DNA of 64,000 nt, from positions 116,199-180,198 of the forward strand of contig CALXLM010000026.1 in the NCBI GenBank assembly GCA_944389195.1, written 5' to 3'. The notes beneath the pieces are model-generated. The model saw nothing but the letters and a program-made list of their open reading frames with translations. It was not told the DNA's origin and ran no database searches. Made by a program: the position numbers and the translations under genes. The stretch comes from an uncultured Opitutales bacterium (GTDB taxonomy: Bacteria; Verrucomicrobiota; Verrucomicrobiia; Opitutales; Intestinicryptomonadaceae). Below are positions 9,249 to 18,189 of the stretch, in pieces. The first letter of the stretch is position 1; the number at the start of each line of letters is the position of its first letter.

Positions 9249-12200
9249 TTACTTGCGCCTTCTGCATGCGGCAAATGCAAGCGAAATTGCGCCGAGCAGA
9301 GCCGCATAAACGGACGGCTCAGGAATCGCCAACGCGAAATTGCCGACTTCCCCAGTAATTGTATTCAGCGACCCGTCCTCAAGCCACGAGTCAAGCTTCG
9401 ACCATACGCCGGTTTCCCCCATATAATATAGGTTCACTCCGGACATATCCGCGTCCAAGGAGAAGCTCAGCACGACGGTTTCCTCGCTTTCATAGTTGAC
9501 ATTCCACGCCGCAAGCAGATTTGCGCCGAATACGTCGGCCGCCACAGAATCGTTCCTCACGTTCTCGCCAAAAGCGGTATCGCCTTGGGTCACTACCGTG
9601 ATTGAAGATGTGTCATCGCTGAATTTCATTGTCCCTGCGCCGGACGTCGTCGCCATGCCCATGTCGCCATAATTTGTTTCGGTGACGTATCCGTTTGTGA
9701 ACATGCCGCTTGAGGCGTCAAAAGTACCGCCGTACGCCTTCACATTCCCGAAATCCAATCCCGAAGCCGCGGCAATCTTACCCGACGAAGAATTTTTCGC
9801 TATAAGGGCAAGGGTTCCGCTGTTCGAGAAGCTAAGGTTTTCGTTTGTAAGGACAGGCTCTTCACCGACAGTCAAATGCAACGTGGCATCGCTGGAGATG
9901 CTAATTGAACTTGCTCCGAGCTTGTTCGTCACGCTCATCTCGCCCTGGTTTACCGCCAATGAACCCGTATAATGCTCCATCGACGAGTTCACGGTAAGAA
10001 TACCGAGGCCATTCTTTGCAATGCTTGCGGTGTTGTCGCTCGAAGCAATGGAGTCACGCCCGCTCGTTCCGTCGCCTATTGTCATGCTTGCATTGGAGGC
10101 TATATTAAAGTAGGCGGTTGAACGGCTTCCTTCGTCCTGGAATGAAGTGTCGTTGTACATGTACAGGAAGCCTCCATTGGCGTCGCTCGCCACGCCGTCC
10201 ACAATGGCCAAGTTCCCCGTGTTCACGATATTCTTTCCCTCTGAAACCTCAAATGTCACGTCGGCGCGGCGCGAGCCTACTGCCCCGCCAAACGCGTTTC
10301 CGGAAGCGGATGTGGCTTCTACGGTGTTATCAGTGAATACGGTATCCTTAAAGGTCATAGAACCGTTGTTGGCTTTTGCGAAACTTATTTGCACTGCGCC
10401 GCCCCATGCGTCGCTCTGCGACACGGCCTTGTTGTTCGAGAATACGGAATCCGACACAGTTATGATTGTCCCGTTTTCGGTTTGCGCATAATTGTCTCCG
10501 TAGAGAGCCCCTCCGCGCGCCATGGCGTCGCTATTTGCGATGTTGCCGTCGAATGTAGTGCCCGAAATTGTGAGGTTGCCACCATAAGTCGTGACGGCTG
10601 CCCCCGTTGTGTTTACGCCCCCGTTTCCTTTATTGCCGACAAAGCTTGAAGATTCAATTTCCATGCTGCCGCCGCTTAGATATACTATGCCTTGAACTTG
10701 GGCGGTTGTGGAGTTTGTGTTGCCTTCAAAAACCGTATTTTTAATCTGCGTATTAGAATCTGTAGAGGATATTACGGAACCGTAAACGCCATTGACGTCG
10801 CTTAAAGTGTATTCCGCGGAATTATTGGAATATTTGGAATCGGAAATCGTAAGTTGGGCGTTGTTTCGGGCTTCAACCAGAGCCAGCCTGGATCCGTATT
10901 CTCCCTGGCTTACATAGTTTTGACCCGACAAATCCGCGCCAGATATGTTGGCAGCCGAGTTGTCAACGACGGTTTTTGTCGCCCCCAACCCGTTGTTTAC
11001 GTTTATTGTGCCTTCCGAAACGTTAAGCGTTCCGGAGAAGCCCGACATCGAGCCGTTTACCGTAAGCGTACCTGCGCCGCTTTTGTTAACAACCGCCGTC
11101 GTATCCGTAGAAGCTATCGAATCGCTTCCGGCGGTACCGTCACCTATTGTCAGCGTAGCGCTTTCCGAAACGTTGAACGACGCGCTCGAAGCAGATCCGT
11201 TGTAATTTGAAAGACGCATAAATCCTCCGAGTTCGTCGTTTTTCTGCCCGTTTACGGAAACATAGTTTCCGGATATCACCGCGTCTTTTGTCACGTTAAA
11301 CTCAACATCCGTGGCGTTTGCATAAATTGCCCCACCGCCGTTTCTCGACATATCCGTCGGCGATTCAACCTCCACCGCATTATTCACAAAAGATACATCG
11401 TTAAGCACGACCTTTTCGGAAGTCGAAGTGGTGAACAAGCGCATTGCGCCGCCCTCGGCCCTCGTTTCCCCGATGGCCTTATTGCCGCTAAACACGGTGT
11501 CGCTTACGGTAAGATTTGAGCCTTCTTTGTACGATTCGTATATAATCGCGCCGGCGTTGGCTATATACCCTTCAGCCGTATTGTCGCTAAAAGTCGCATT
11601 GGAAATATCGATATTCAACGTTCCATCGCTCCAATTATCCGTCATATACATGACACCTCCGCTAATCGACGAAGTTGACCCCTCGAGCGTAGCCGCCTTG
11701 TTGCCTGTAAACGACGTTCCGTCCTTAAACTCATATTTTCCGCCGAACGCCGCGATAACACCGCCCTGAACGTTAACGGAAGTTGCGGAATTATTTGAAA
11801 ATTGCACGTTGGAGAATGTCCCCGAACTGGTTGCGCCGTTAAAGAGAATGGCCCCGCCCTGCGAATTCGGCGTGCTATTCCAAGACGCCTTGTCTCCCGG
11901 ATTGGTGACGGAAACGGTACCGTCCACGACCGAATCGGTCATTGTAAGCCGGCCGCCGTTAACCCAAATCGCGCCTTTGGTGCCTACTCCCGAGGCGAGG
12001 GAGCCGTTATGGGTTAAAGCGTTATTCTCGAATGTGGCATTGTCCAAATTTAACGTTCCGCCCGCCGCGACTTCGGCGATGGGATCGGGATAATATTCCA
12101 AATTGGACCAAGACGCCGTTTTCTGAATATTTGTCCACTTTCCGCCGTCGGAATTCAGCGTAGCGCCGCCGGCGACATTTATATCGTTTGCGCCCAACCC

Positions 12201-14381
12201 CTTGTTCGCATTCATTGTGCCTTCCGAAACGTTAAGCGTTCCGGAGAAGCCCGACATCGAGCCGTTTACCGTAAGCGTGCCTGCGCCGCTTTTGTTTATT
12301 ACCGCTTTTTCATCGCGCGAAGCGATAGAATCATACCCATCACGGCCGTCGCCTATCGTGAGCGTGGCGTTCTCGGAAATGTTAAAAGACGTGTCAGAGG
12401 AAACATTCTTTGAATTTATAAACAAGAACCCCCCTCTGGAATCGTCGGCAACCCCGTTTACAATCGCCTGGTTGCCGGCATAAGTCATATCTTTGGTGAC
12501 GTTTATGTTTACCTTCTGGTCTTGAACGGATATCGCTCCGCCCGCAACATAGCTGTCCCCTTTTGCGACGTTGTTTGTAAACGAGCTGTCGGTAATATTG
12601 ACAACCAGCGTATTCGGATTGTCCCCTCCGGCAAACACCGCGCCCCGGGCGATAGACGTCCCCTCGGATACGTTCCCTTCAAAAGTCGAATTTGAAATGT
12701 TCACAGTCGAGGGGTTTGCGCCTCCCCAGTCGTTGCCTGCCGCATATACAGCCGAACCGTCGGCACTGTCGCCCTTGACGCTATTGCCGACAAAATCGGT
12801 TTTTTCTATGCTCAAATTGGAACCGAAAGACGAAACGGCGCCACCCAACGCGTATCCGTCGGAAACCGACTTATTGCCGGTAAAGTTCGAGTCTTTTATT
12901 GTTGTCTGTTCCGAAACCGTAAGATACACCACACCCTGGCTCATCAAAGAGCCGGTGGAAATGTTCGTATTATTTTCAAAAACGGTGCCTTCTATCGTCG
13001 CGTTCGAGGAGTTTATTCCAACCGCCACTCCGTATGTGCCATTTGCAGTGCCCGTCGTGCTTACGGTGTTATTTTTAAACGAAGAATTTTTCAATGAAAG
13101 TTCGGCGTTGTTTGTGGCGTTTACGATCGCAGTCGGAGAACCGTTCGCCGCCTTTTCCAAAACGATGCCGTCGTAATTTGCGTTCGCAATATTTAATGCG
13201 CTGTTGTTGGCGTTGGCTTCTCCGCCCAGCCCGTTGTTCACATTCATTGTGCCTTCCGAAACGTTAAGCGTCCCGGTGAAGCCCGACATCGAGCCGTTTA
13301 CGGTGAGCGTGCCCGCGCCGGTTTTCGTTATCGTGGATTTAGAATCGTTTGAAGCGATGGAATCTTGCCCGGCGGTTCCGTCGCCAATGGTAAGCGTGGC
13401 ATTTTCGGCCACGGCAAACTCGGTGGACGGGGCGCCGTTCGCCTCCTCTCCGCTGTACATGTAAAGGAATCCTCCCCTAGAATCGTCGTTTTTCCCTCCG
13501 ACTACCGCCGCATTTCCGACATTTGTTATATCTTTGGTCGCGGTGATTTTTAATTGGGAATTTTCGTTGTATATGGCGCCTCCTCCCTGGTCACCGTAGG
13601 CGTTTTCGGCGTCGGTAGTCACCGATTTGTTATCGGTGAACACGGTATCCGTCACTTCGGAATTGATAGCGTTCGTATTAGCCTCCGACTTTAGGAAAAG
13701 CGCACCTCCCCTTGAGGAAGTGGAAGACTCTATCGTATTGGACGCAAACGTGCTGTCTTTTATATGCAGCACCGACGGTTCATAACCGCCCCATGTCGCA
13801 CCGCGGGCATATACCGCGCCGCCGTCTCCCCAGTCGGCCCCTTTTGCGACATTATTCTCAAACTTGGTATTTTCTATCGTCGTCGACTTGTTGCCCCAAA
13901 GCGAAAGCGCGCCGCCGGCGGAATATGAAGTTCCGCTTTCGGCTCCGGCCTTGTTGGAAATAAATTCAGAATTCTTTACGGACACGTTTTGGCTTCCGCT
14001 CGAATAAACCGTGCCCTGAGTCATGTTTTCAGATTCAACCTGATTAAAATTGAACTTTACATTGTCTATCGAAACCGTGTTTGCGGCCGTTGCCGAAACC
14101 GCAACGCCGTAAGTGCCGTTGGCGGTATTGTTAGATTTCGCATAGTTGTTTAGAAAATCCGAATTTGTAATGTTTAGTATGGAATCGGCAGTAGCCTGAA
14201 CCAACGCCAAAGAAGCTCCGTAATTGTCAGACACTACTTTTTGGCCGCTATATTCCTTCCCGTCTATATTAATTGCATTATTACCATCATTCGACAGATC
14301 TTCCGCCATTACCAATGCGCCTATGCACAAGTTAAGAAGAATTATATTTGTTATTTTTAATCCTACGTATTTATTTTTCAT
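9249..14381 (-). CDS. Giant PEP-CTERM surface protein with Pmp-like GGA[ILV]/FxxN repeats
   Basis: 1710 aa. It has an N-terminal hydrophobic signal (about 9-27) and ends in a PEP-CTERM tag (IPEPS, hydrophobic segment, CRRRK). The body is made of GGA[ILV] and FxxN tetrapeptides, more than ten and about twenty copies respectively (for example GGAVYARG, GGAIYNEN, FENN, FASN, FTDN), the pattern that defines chlamydial polymorphic membrane proteins. Four larger modules each end with a passenger-associated repeat of the type TLTIGDGTAGxDSIAS...GAGTLTVNGSMSGFSGTLNVSEG. No C-terminal autotransporter barrel is present; the PEP-CTERM tail takes its place. Likely a beta-helical adhesin (inferred). Its start faces an AT-rich interval bounded by inverted repeats and a divergent recombinase gene. 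Confidence 0.9.
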   Translation of the reverse strand: MKNKYVGLKITNIILLNLCIGALVMAEDLSNDGNNAINIDGKEYSGQKVVSDNYGASLALVQATADSILNITNSDFLNNYAKSNNTANGTYGVAVSATAANTVSIDNVKFNFNQVESENMTQGTVYSSGSQNVSVKNSEFISNKAGAESGTSYSAGGALSLWGNKSTTIENTKFENNVAKGADWGDGGAVYARGATWGGYEPSVLHIKDSTFASNTIESSTSSRGGALFLKSEANTNAINSEVTDTVFTDNKSVTTDAENAYGDQGGGAIYNENSQLKITATKDITNVGNAAVVGGKNDDSRGGFLYMYSGEEANGAPSTEFAVAENATLTIGDGTAGQDSIASNDSKSTITKTGAGTLTVNGSMSGFTGTLNVSEGTMNVNNGLGGEANANNSALNIANANYDGIVLEKAANGSPTAIVNATNNAELSLKNSSFKNNTVSTTGTANGTYGVAVGINSSNATIEGTVFENNTNISTGSLMSQGVVYLTVSEQTTIKDSNFTGNKSVSDGYALGGAVSSFGSNLSIEKTDFVGNSVKGDSADGSAVYAAGNDWGGANPSTVNISNSTFEGNVSEGTSIARGAVFAGGDNPNTLVVNITDSSFTNNVAKGDSYVAGGAISVQDQKVNINVTKDMTYAGNQAIVNGVADDSRGGFLFINSKNVSSDTSFNISENATLTIGDGRDGYDSIASRDEKAVINKSGAGTLTVNGSMSGFSGTLNVSEGTMNANKGLGANDINVAGGATLNSDGGKWTNIQKTASWSNLEYYPDPIAEVAAGGTLNLDNATFENNALTHNGSLASGVGTKGAIWVNGGRLTMTDSVVDGTVSVTNPGDKASWNSTPNSQGGAILFNGATSSGTFSNVQFSNNSATSVNVQGGVIAAFGGKYEFKDGTSFTGNKAATLEGSTSSISGGVMYMTDNWSDGTLNIDISNATFSDNTAEGYIANAGAIIYESYKEGSNLTVSDTVFSGNKAIGETRAEGGAMRLFTTSTSEKVVLNDVSFVNNAVEVESPTDMSRNGGGAIYANATDVEFNVTKDAVISGNYVSVNGQKNDELGGFMRLSNYNGSASSASFNVSESATLTIGDGTAGSDSIASTDTTAVVNKSGAGTLTVNGSMSGFSGTLNVSEGTINVNNGLGATKTVVDNSAANISGADLSGQNYVSQGEYGSRLALVEARNNAQLTISDSKYSNNSAEYTLSDVNGVYGSVISSTDSNTQIKNTVFEGNTNSTTAQVQGIVYLSGGSMEIESSSFVGNKGNGGVNTTGAAVTTYGGNLTISGTTFDGNIANSDAMARGGALYGDNYAQTENGTIITVSDSVFSNNKAVSQSDAWGGAVQISFAKANNGSMTFKDTVFTDNTVEATSASGNAFGGAVGSRRADVTFEVSEGKNIVNTGNLAIVDGVASDANGGFLYMYNDTSFQDEGSRSTAYFNIASNASMTIGDGTSGRDSIASSDNTASIAKNGLGILTVNSSMEHYTGSLAVNQGEMSVTNKLGASSISISSDATLHLTVGEEPVLTNENLSFSNSGTLALIAKNSSSGKIAAASGLDFGNVKAYGGTFDASSGMFTNGYVTETNYGDMGMATTSGAGTMKFSDDTSSITVVTQGDTAFGENVRNDSVAADVFGANLLAAWNVNYESEETVVLSFSLDADMSGVNLYYMGETGVWSKLDSWLEDGSLNTITGEVGNFALAIPEPSVYAALLGAISLAFAACRRRK
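9936..10016 (-). repeat. Passenger-associated repeat block, copy 4 (diverged)
   Basis: Encodes a diverged version of the conserved module end (GLGILTVNSSMEHYTGSLAVNQGEM). It aligns with the blocks at 11005, 12214 and 13246 at protein level but differs much more at DNA level. It is the copy nearest the C-terminus. Confidence 0.6.
11005..11085 (-). repeat. Passenger-associated repeat block, copy 3
   Basis: An 81-bp block encoding SGAGTLTVNGSMSGFSGTLNVSEGTI. By eye it differs from the block at 12214-12294 at a single base. The spacing between successive blocks is about 1.0-1.2 kb. Confidence 0.85.
12214..12294 (-). repeat. Passenger-associated repeat block, copy 2
   Basis: An 81-bp block differing by one base from copy 3. 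Such identity inside otherwise divergent modules points to recent duplication or gene conversion within the gene. Confidence 0.85.
13246..13326 (-). repeat. Passenger-associated repeat block, copy 1
   Basis: Same block near the N-terminal third of the giant protein, with several base changes from copies 2 and 3 but almost the same protein sequence (TGAGTLTVNGSMSGFTGTLNVSEG). Confidence 0.8.
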
Positions 14382-14472
14382 ATGCCTAATTCTAATGAAA
14401 ATGTTATTAAAAAATTAAATGCATATTTGAAGAATGGTATTGAGAATACTATACCACCAAAATTGCCTTAAC

Positions 14473-14492
14473 TTATTGTTATAGAACAATAA
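14473..14492. promoter_or_regulatory. Palindrome inside the candidate switch
   Basis: TTATTGTT-atag-AACAATAA: perfect 8-bp arms with a 4-bp centre. It could be a protein-binding site or a small hairpin in either leader. No regulator is assigned. Confidence 0.4.
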
Positions 14493-14571
14493 ATTATTAA
14501 ATAAGTTTTTTATATAGATAAAAAATCTAAAAGTTATTACTTATCGATTGATATATGATTATTTTTTTATC

Positions 14572-14590
14572 AAATACTTACAAAGTATTT
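14572..14590. promoter_or_regulatory. Second palindrome inside the candidate switch
   Basis: AAATACTT-aca-AAGTATTT: perfect 8-bp arms with a 3-bp centre, 22 bp before the right inverted-repeat arm. Possible operator or accessory site for the recombinase; function unknown. Confidence 0.4.
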
Positions 14591-14626
14591 TTGAATTTTG
14601 TTATTGACATTGGTATTCTCAATACC

Positions 14627-15634
14627 ATGACAGATGAAACAAATTTTGCTCAGGATCTGCTCGCAAAGAGCGGAATTTCACTTATAGATGCCGTAAGGCT
14701 AATATTAAACGCTCTCGATTCCTTCCCGCAAGGTTCGCACCTTAGCCCAATTCAGTTTTGTTCAAAGATAATAGAAACGGGCAAACGGCACATGCGCACA
14801 AAGGAAATGTCGGTTAAAGACGGGTTTTACCTGTATCTCGGCTCAAAAAGCGACTTGCGGCAAGAATCCCTGCAAAACATACGCTATCTTGGAAACAGGC
14901 TATTAAAATCAAATCCGGAGTTTGCCAACCGCAACTTTTCGGACTTGTCCGTCCTGGAATGCCAAATGTGGCTATCCGAAGGTTTTCGGACGCCATGCCA
15001 ATACAACAAGGCAAGAACAATGCTGCATGGTCTGTTTGAATTTGCAATGCGAATGGAATGGTGCGAAAAGAATATGGTTAAGCTTGTCCAACGCCGCAAA
15101 GTTGTAGAAAAGGAAATTCTACCTTTAAACATCTCGGAAACCAGGCGCCTTTTAAAAACCTCCCAAACATTAAAAAAAGGAATTTGTTTTCCCGGAACGG
15201 CAATACTTACGCTCGCAGGAATACGGCCACGCGAAGTTATGCGCTTGGAGTGGAAGGATATCGACCTCGCAGAAGGCGTAATAACAATACGCTCCAAATG
15301 CTCCAAAACGGGAGGAACGCGCCAAGTGGAAATATCGCCGGCTTTGAAGCATATCTTGGAAGACAGAAAACCTAAAATAAATTCGCATGTATGCCCCACA
15401 GATTGGAAGAAATACTGGCGCAAAATACGCGACACTTCCGGTTTTAAAGGCTGTTGGGTCCAGGACGTATTGCGCCACACATACGCGAGCTTCTTCGCCA
15501 AGCACTACCGGGACCTTCCACGCCTGCAGCTTAACATGGGACACCGCGACTTGTCGCTTCTGCGCTCGCGTTATATCAACATGCGGGGAATATCCTCCGC
15601 CGACGCAAAAATATTTTTCATACGCATTTTTTAA
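14627..15634 (+). CDS. Tyrosine recombinase/integrase
   Basis: 335 aa from the ATG at 14627; the frame is open to an ATG at 14555, but that extension (24 residues, hydrophobic) looks non-coding. Residues ~1-165 are the SAM-like core-binding region and ~170-335 the catalytic domain. Catalytic candidates are R200 (AGIRPRE), K227 (SKTGGTR), R283 (VLRHTYAS), H306 (MGHRD) and Y316 (RSRYINM). The position normally His three residues before R283 is D280. No phage or transposon genes are nearby, so it is a stand-alone recombinase beside a surface gene. Cotranscription with other genes is unlikely because the next gene is convergent. Confidence 0.88.
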   Translation: MTDETNFAQDLLAKSGISLIDAVRLILNALDSFPQGSHLSPIQFCSKIIETGKRHMRTKEMSVKDGFYLYLGSKSDLRQESLQNIRYLGNRLLKSNPEFANRNFSDLSVLECQMWLSEGFRTPCQYNKARTMLHGLFEFAMRMEWCEKNMVKLVQRRKVVEKEILPLNISETRRLLKTSQTLKKGICFPGTAILTLAGIRPREVMRLEWKDIDLAEGVITIRSKCSKTGGTRQVEISPALKHILEDRKPKINSHVCPTDWKKYWRKIRDTSGFKGCWVQDVLRHTYASFFAKHYRDLPRLQLNMGHRDLSLLRSRYINMRGISSADAKIFFIRIF

Positions 15635-15907
15635 CCGAATCAAAAACTAAAATTTAATAATAGCACATAAAAGCCTACCAAGACTTTCCACGCCTTAGAA
15701 GGTATTGGATTTATTCTGTCCAAACGCGCATCCACCACGCCTAAATGTTTAAACGGACATGCGTTTTTTTTAAGTCTGGCCGCCTGCATCGCCGGCGTAG
15801 CAACCGCGCGCCGTTAAAATGCTTGCCGCGCGATTTAATCGGGCACCCACATGGAGGTTTCCCAAATCCGCCAAACCGCCAGGAAAATCTCCACGCGCCG
15901 GAAATTG

Positions 15908-16882
15908 CTATTCCAAATTTTTATCCTCGACGCCCTCCATATCAACCCGCTCTTGCCTTTTACCGCCCTTCGTCAGCACCGTCCCTCTGGGCAGAATCAA
16001 CGGGCGGAATTTTCCGGCTTCATCAGGAACTATCCACCCAGCGCGAATGTCGGAAAACACTTCAGTCTTAACGTTGCACCGTTGGCCGTCGTTCAAATAA
16101 GAATAATAATTTACAACAATTTTTTTAGGAAAAACTCTTCCCATACATATTGGGCCGTATTCGCAATCAATTTTCCAAAGGGATATGGCGCTACCGTCCT
16201 GCGAACTTTTATGAAAATATTTTACGGGCATAAACGCACTCCCAAACCGCCTTAAATGTATTACTATAAAATAGGGAAGATTCCTCTGAAAGGGAACGGA
16301 AATTTCCAAAACCATTTCGGTATCGGAAATGGAAAGCGTCTTTACGGCGCCCCTCCCTTCCAACGCGTCGCGTATAACGTCTTTGTAAGTCTTCCACAAG
16401 CGCGGCAAGTCTTGCCAAAAATCGGGAACCCTGCACAAATAGTCGTATATCTTGGGCACGGAACTTTCAGTATCGTAATTAAGATAGTCGATTACCGCGC
16501 GTTTTTCCTTGTTGTCGTAAAAAATATTCCTACCGCCTTCACACAATATTGCTTTGTAATCGGACGGATCAGAATACGGAGAATACTTCCAAAAAACGGA
16601 ATTGCCGTAAAGACCCAATTCGACCAACAAATCGTATTTTGCCGAAGGGTATTTTTTTACGGCAATATCCATCGGCACGTTAAAAAGTTTTGAATAATAT
16701 GATACCTTATTTTCATCGTCGGCCGTTTGCCTATAAGATATCGATAATTTTTGCGACGAATAATAATCCAAATATAGCGGAGCCAAGTGCGGTTCGATTT
16801 TGGAGAACTCCGAAGAATCCATTCCGAACGCCCGCAAAAACAGCGCGCCAACAACCGATATAAAAAAAAAGCTATTCTTCAT
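15908..16882 (-). CDS. Uncharacterised secreted protein
   Basis: 324 aa from the ATG at 16882, chosen because it starts a clean signal peptide (MKNSFFFISVVGALFLRAFG) after a purine-rich GAGAGAAAAGA leader; a longer frame reaches 16957. The mature part is rich in Tyr, Lys and Asp, with no family I recognise. It ends in a charged, Gly-containing tail without a PEP-CTERM tag. Gene order suggests it belongs to the accessory surface island rather than to mdh downstream. Confidence 0.65.
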   Translation of the reverse strand: MKNSFFFISVVGALFLRAFGMDSSEFSKIEPHLAPLYLDYYSSQKLSISYRQTADDENKVSYYSKLFNVPMDIAVKKYPSAKYDLLVELGLYGNSVFWKYSPYSDPSDYKAILCEGGRNIFYDNKEKRAVIDYLNYDTESSVPKIYDYLCRVPDFWQDLPRLWKTYKDVIRDALEGRGAVKTLSISDTEMVLEISVPFQRNLPYFIVIHLRRFGSAFMPVKYFHKSSQDGSAISLWKIDCEYGPICMGRVFPKKIVVNYYSYLNDGQRCNVKTEVFSDIRAGWIVPDEAGKFRPLILPRGTVLTKGGKRQERVDMEGVEDKNLE

Positions 16883-17060
16883 TTGCCGTCTTTTCTCTCT
16901 GCCAAAGTATTGCGCGCGCGCAGAAATGCAAGAATTAAATCCGACATGTGCCGGCATTCATAATAACCTATCCCGTCCCGGAATTACTGCCAAACAGACT
17001 ATCCAATAGCGTATTGTTAAGACAAAAAACGCACGCGCACTGTTGCGGACCCCGTGCGCA

Positions 17061-17093
17061 TAAAAAAAGGCCGGCGGCGAAAAACCGCCGCCG
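17061..17093 (-). terminator. Rho-independent terminator after mdh
   Basis: Eight-bp GC stem (17072-17079 with 17086-17093) and a 6-nt A-rich loop, followed on the minus strand by a run of seven T (17062-17068). It lies about 80 bp past the mdh stop. Confidence 0.85.
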
Positions 17094-17170
17094 ACCCTCC
17101 CAAAGCCGCAGATAAACTGCCCTATACGTCCGAAATCCGGACGTAAATGCCGCAACAAAGCGAAAGCCGA

Positions 17171-18151
17171 TTAGAACAGCTTTGAAATCTCAGCCTGTTC
17201 CTCGAGAAGCTCCGCATTGGAAGCGGCTATTTTTTCCTTCGAGAATTCGTTAATTTCCAAGCCCTTGACAATCTCCCAATCTTTGCCGTTAGAGCGGACC
17301 GGAAGCGATGTAATGATTCCAGGCGTTGTTCCGTAGCTGCCGTCCGAACACACGCCTACGCTGAACCAGTCTCCCTCATTGGTCGGGGTGACAAGGGAGC
17401 GGACCGTGTCTATGGCCGCATTTGCGGCGCTTGCCGCGCTTGAGAGTCCGCGGGCGGCGATGATGGCAGCTCCGCGTTTTTGCACTGTCGGAATGAAGTA
17501 ATCCTTAAACCAAGCTTCGTCTCCGATTACGTCGAGCGCCGGCTTTCCGCGTATCTTGGCGTTATAGAAGTCCGGATATTGAGTTGACGAATGGTTGCCC
17601 CAAATCGTCATATTCGTCACGTCGTTGACATGGACGCCCGCTTTTTCGGCCAACTGAGATTTCGCGCGGTTTTCGTCAAGGCGCGTCATAGAAAACCACC
17701 TATTGGACGGTATCTTCGAAGCATTTTTCATGGCGGTCCAGCAGTTTGTGTTGCACGGATTCCCGACCACAAGCACGCGGATATCGGAAGCCGCATTGGC
17801 TTCGATTGCCTTGCCCTGCCCGATGAAAATTTTGCCGTTTATACCAAGCAAATCTCCGCGCTCCATTCCGGCTTTTCTCGGAACGCTTCCGACAAGAAGC
17901 GCCCAGTTTGCGCCGTAAAAGCCCTCATTCATGTCGCTTGTGGTGACCACCTTGTTTAAAAGCGGGAAAGCGCAGTCGTCGAGCTCCATCTTGACTCCGG
18001 CAAGAGCCTTCATACCGGGCTCTATTTCAATAAGGTTCAGATCCACCGGCTGGTCCGGCCCGAAAATTGCGCCGCTTGCTATGCGGAAAAGAAGGGAGTA
18101 GCCTATTTGACCGGCTGCGCCCGTTATTGCGATTTTTATAGGTTCTTTCAT
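17171..18151 (-). CDS. mdh: Malate dehydrogenase
   Basis: 326 aa, of the longer (~325-330 aa) NAD-dependent group. It interconverts malate and oxaloacetate in the TCA cycle. The N-terminal nucleotide-binding motif is [17 protein letters not shown]; catalytic features are [15 protein letters not shown] (substrate Arg) and [14 protein letters not shown] (catalytic His), plus VVGNPCNTN. It starts at the ATG at 18151 with DUF481 gene 38 bp upstream on the same strand, and has its own terminator downstream. Confidence 0.95.
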   Translation of the reverse strand: MKEPIKIAITGAAGQIGYSLLFRIASGAIFGPDQPVDLNLIEIEPGMKALAGVKMELDDCAFPLLNKVVTTSDMNEGFYGANWALLVGSVPRKAGMERGDLLGINGKIFIGQGKAIEANAASDIRVLVVGNPCNTNCWTAMKNASKIPSNRWFSMTRLDENRAKSQLAEKAGVHVNDVTNMTIWGNHSSTQYPDFYNAKIRGKPALDVIGDEAWFKDYFIPTVQKRGAAIIAARGLSSAASAANAAIDTVRSLVTPTNEGDWFSVGVCSDGSYGTTPGIITSLPVRSNGKDWEIVKGLEINEFSKEKIAASNAELLEEQAEISKLF

Positions 18152-18189
18152 GATGTTTATTTTACTGGTTAATTTTTGAGTAAATTATT

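Larger units (their letters stand above)
14434..14628. promoter_or_regulatory. AT-rich interval bounded by a 16-bp inverted repeat: candidate invertible promoter or shared operator
   Basis: ATGGTATTGAGAATAC at 14434-14449 is repeated as its exact reverse complement at 14613-14628, enclosing 163 bp of very AT-rich DNA. The interval lies between the start of the giant surface gene (-) and the start of a tyrosine recombinase (+). The right arm overlaps the ATG at 14627. Each arm is itself nearly palindromic (GGTATT-GAG-AATAC), so a dimeric regulator could also bind both. An arrangement of inverted repeats, recombinase and surface gene is typical of phase-variable promoter inversion; inversion is inferred, not shown. 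Confidence 0.55.

Noticed and set aside
14611..14627. TTGACA near 14604 as -35 of the recombinase promoter
   Set aside because: The position 17 bp downstream has no -10-like sequence and falls on the start codon.
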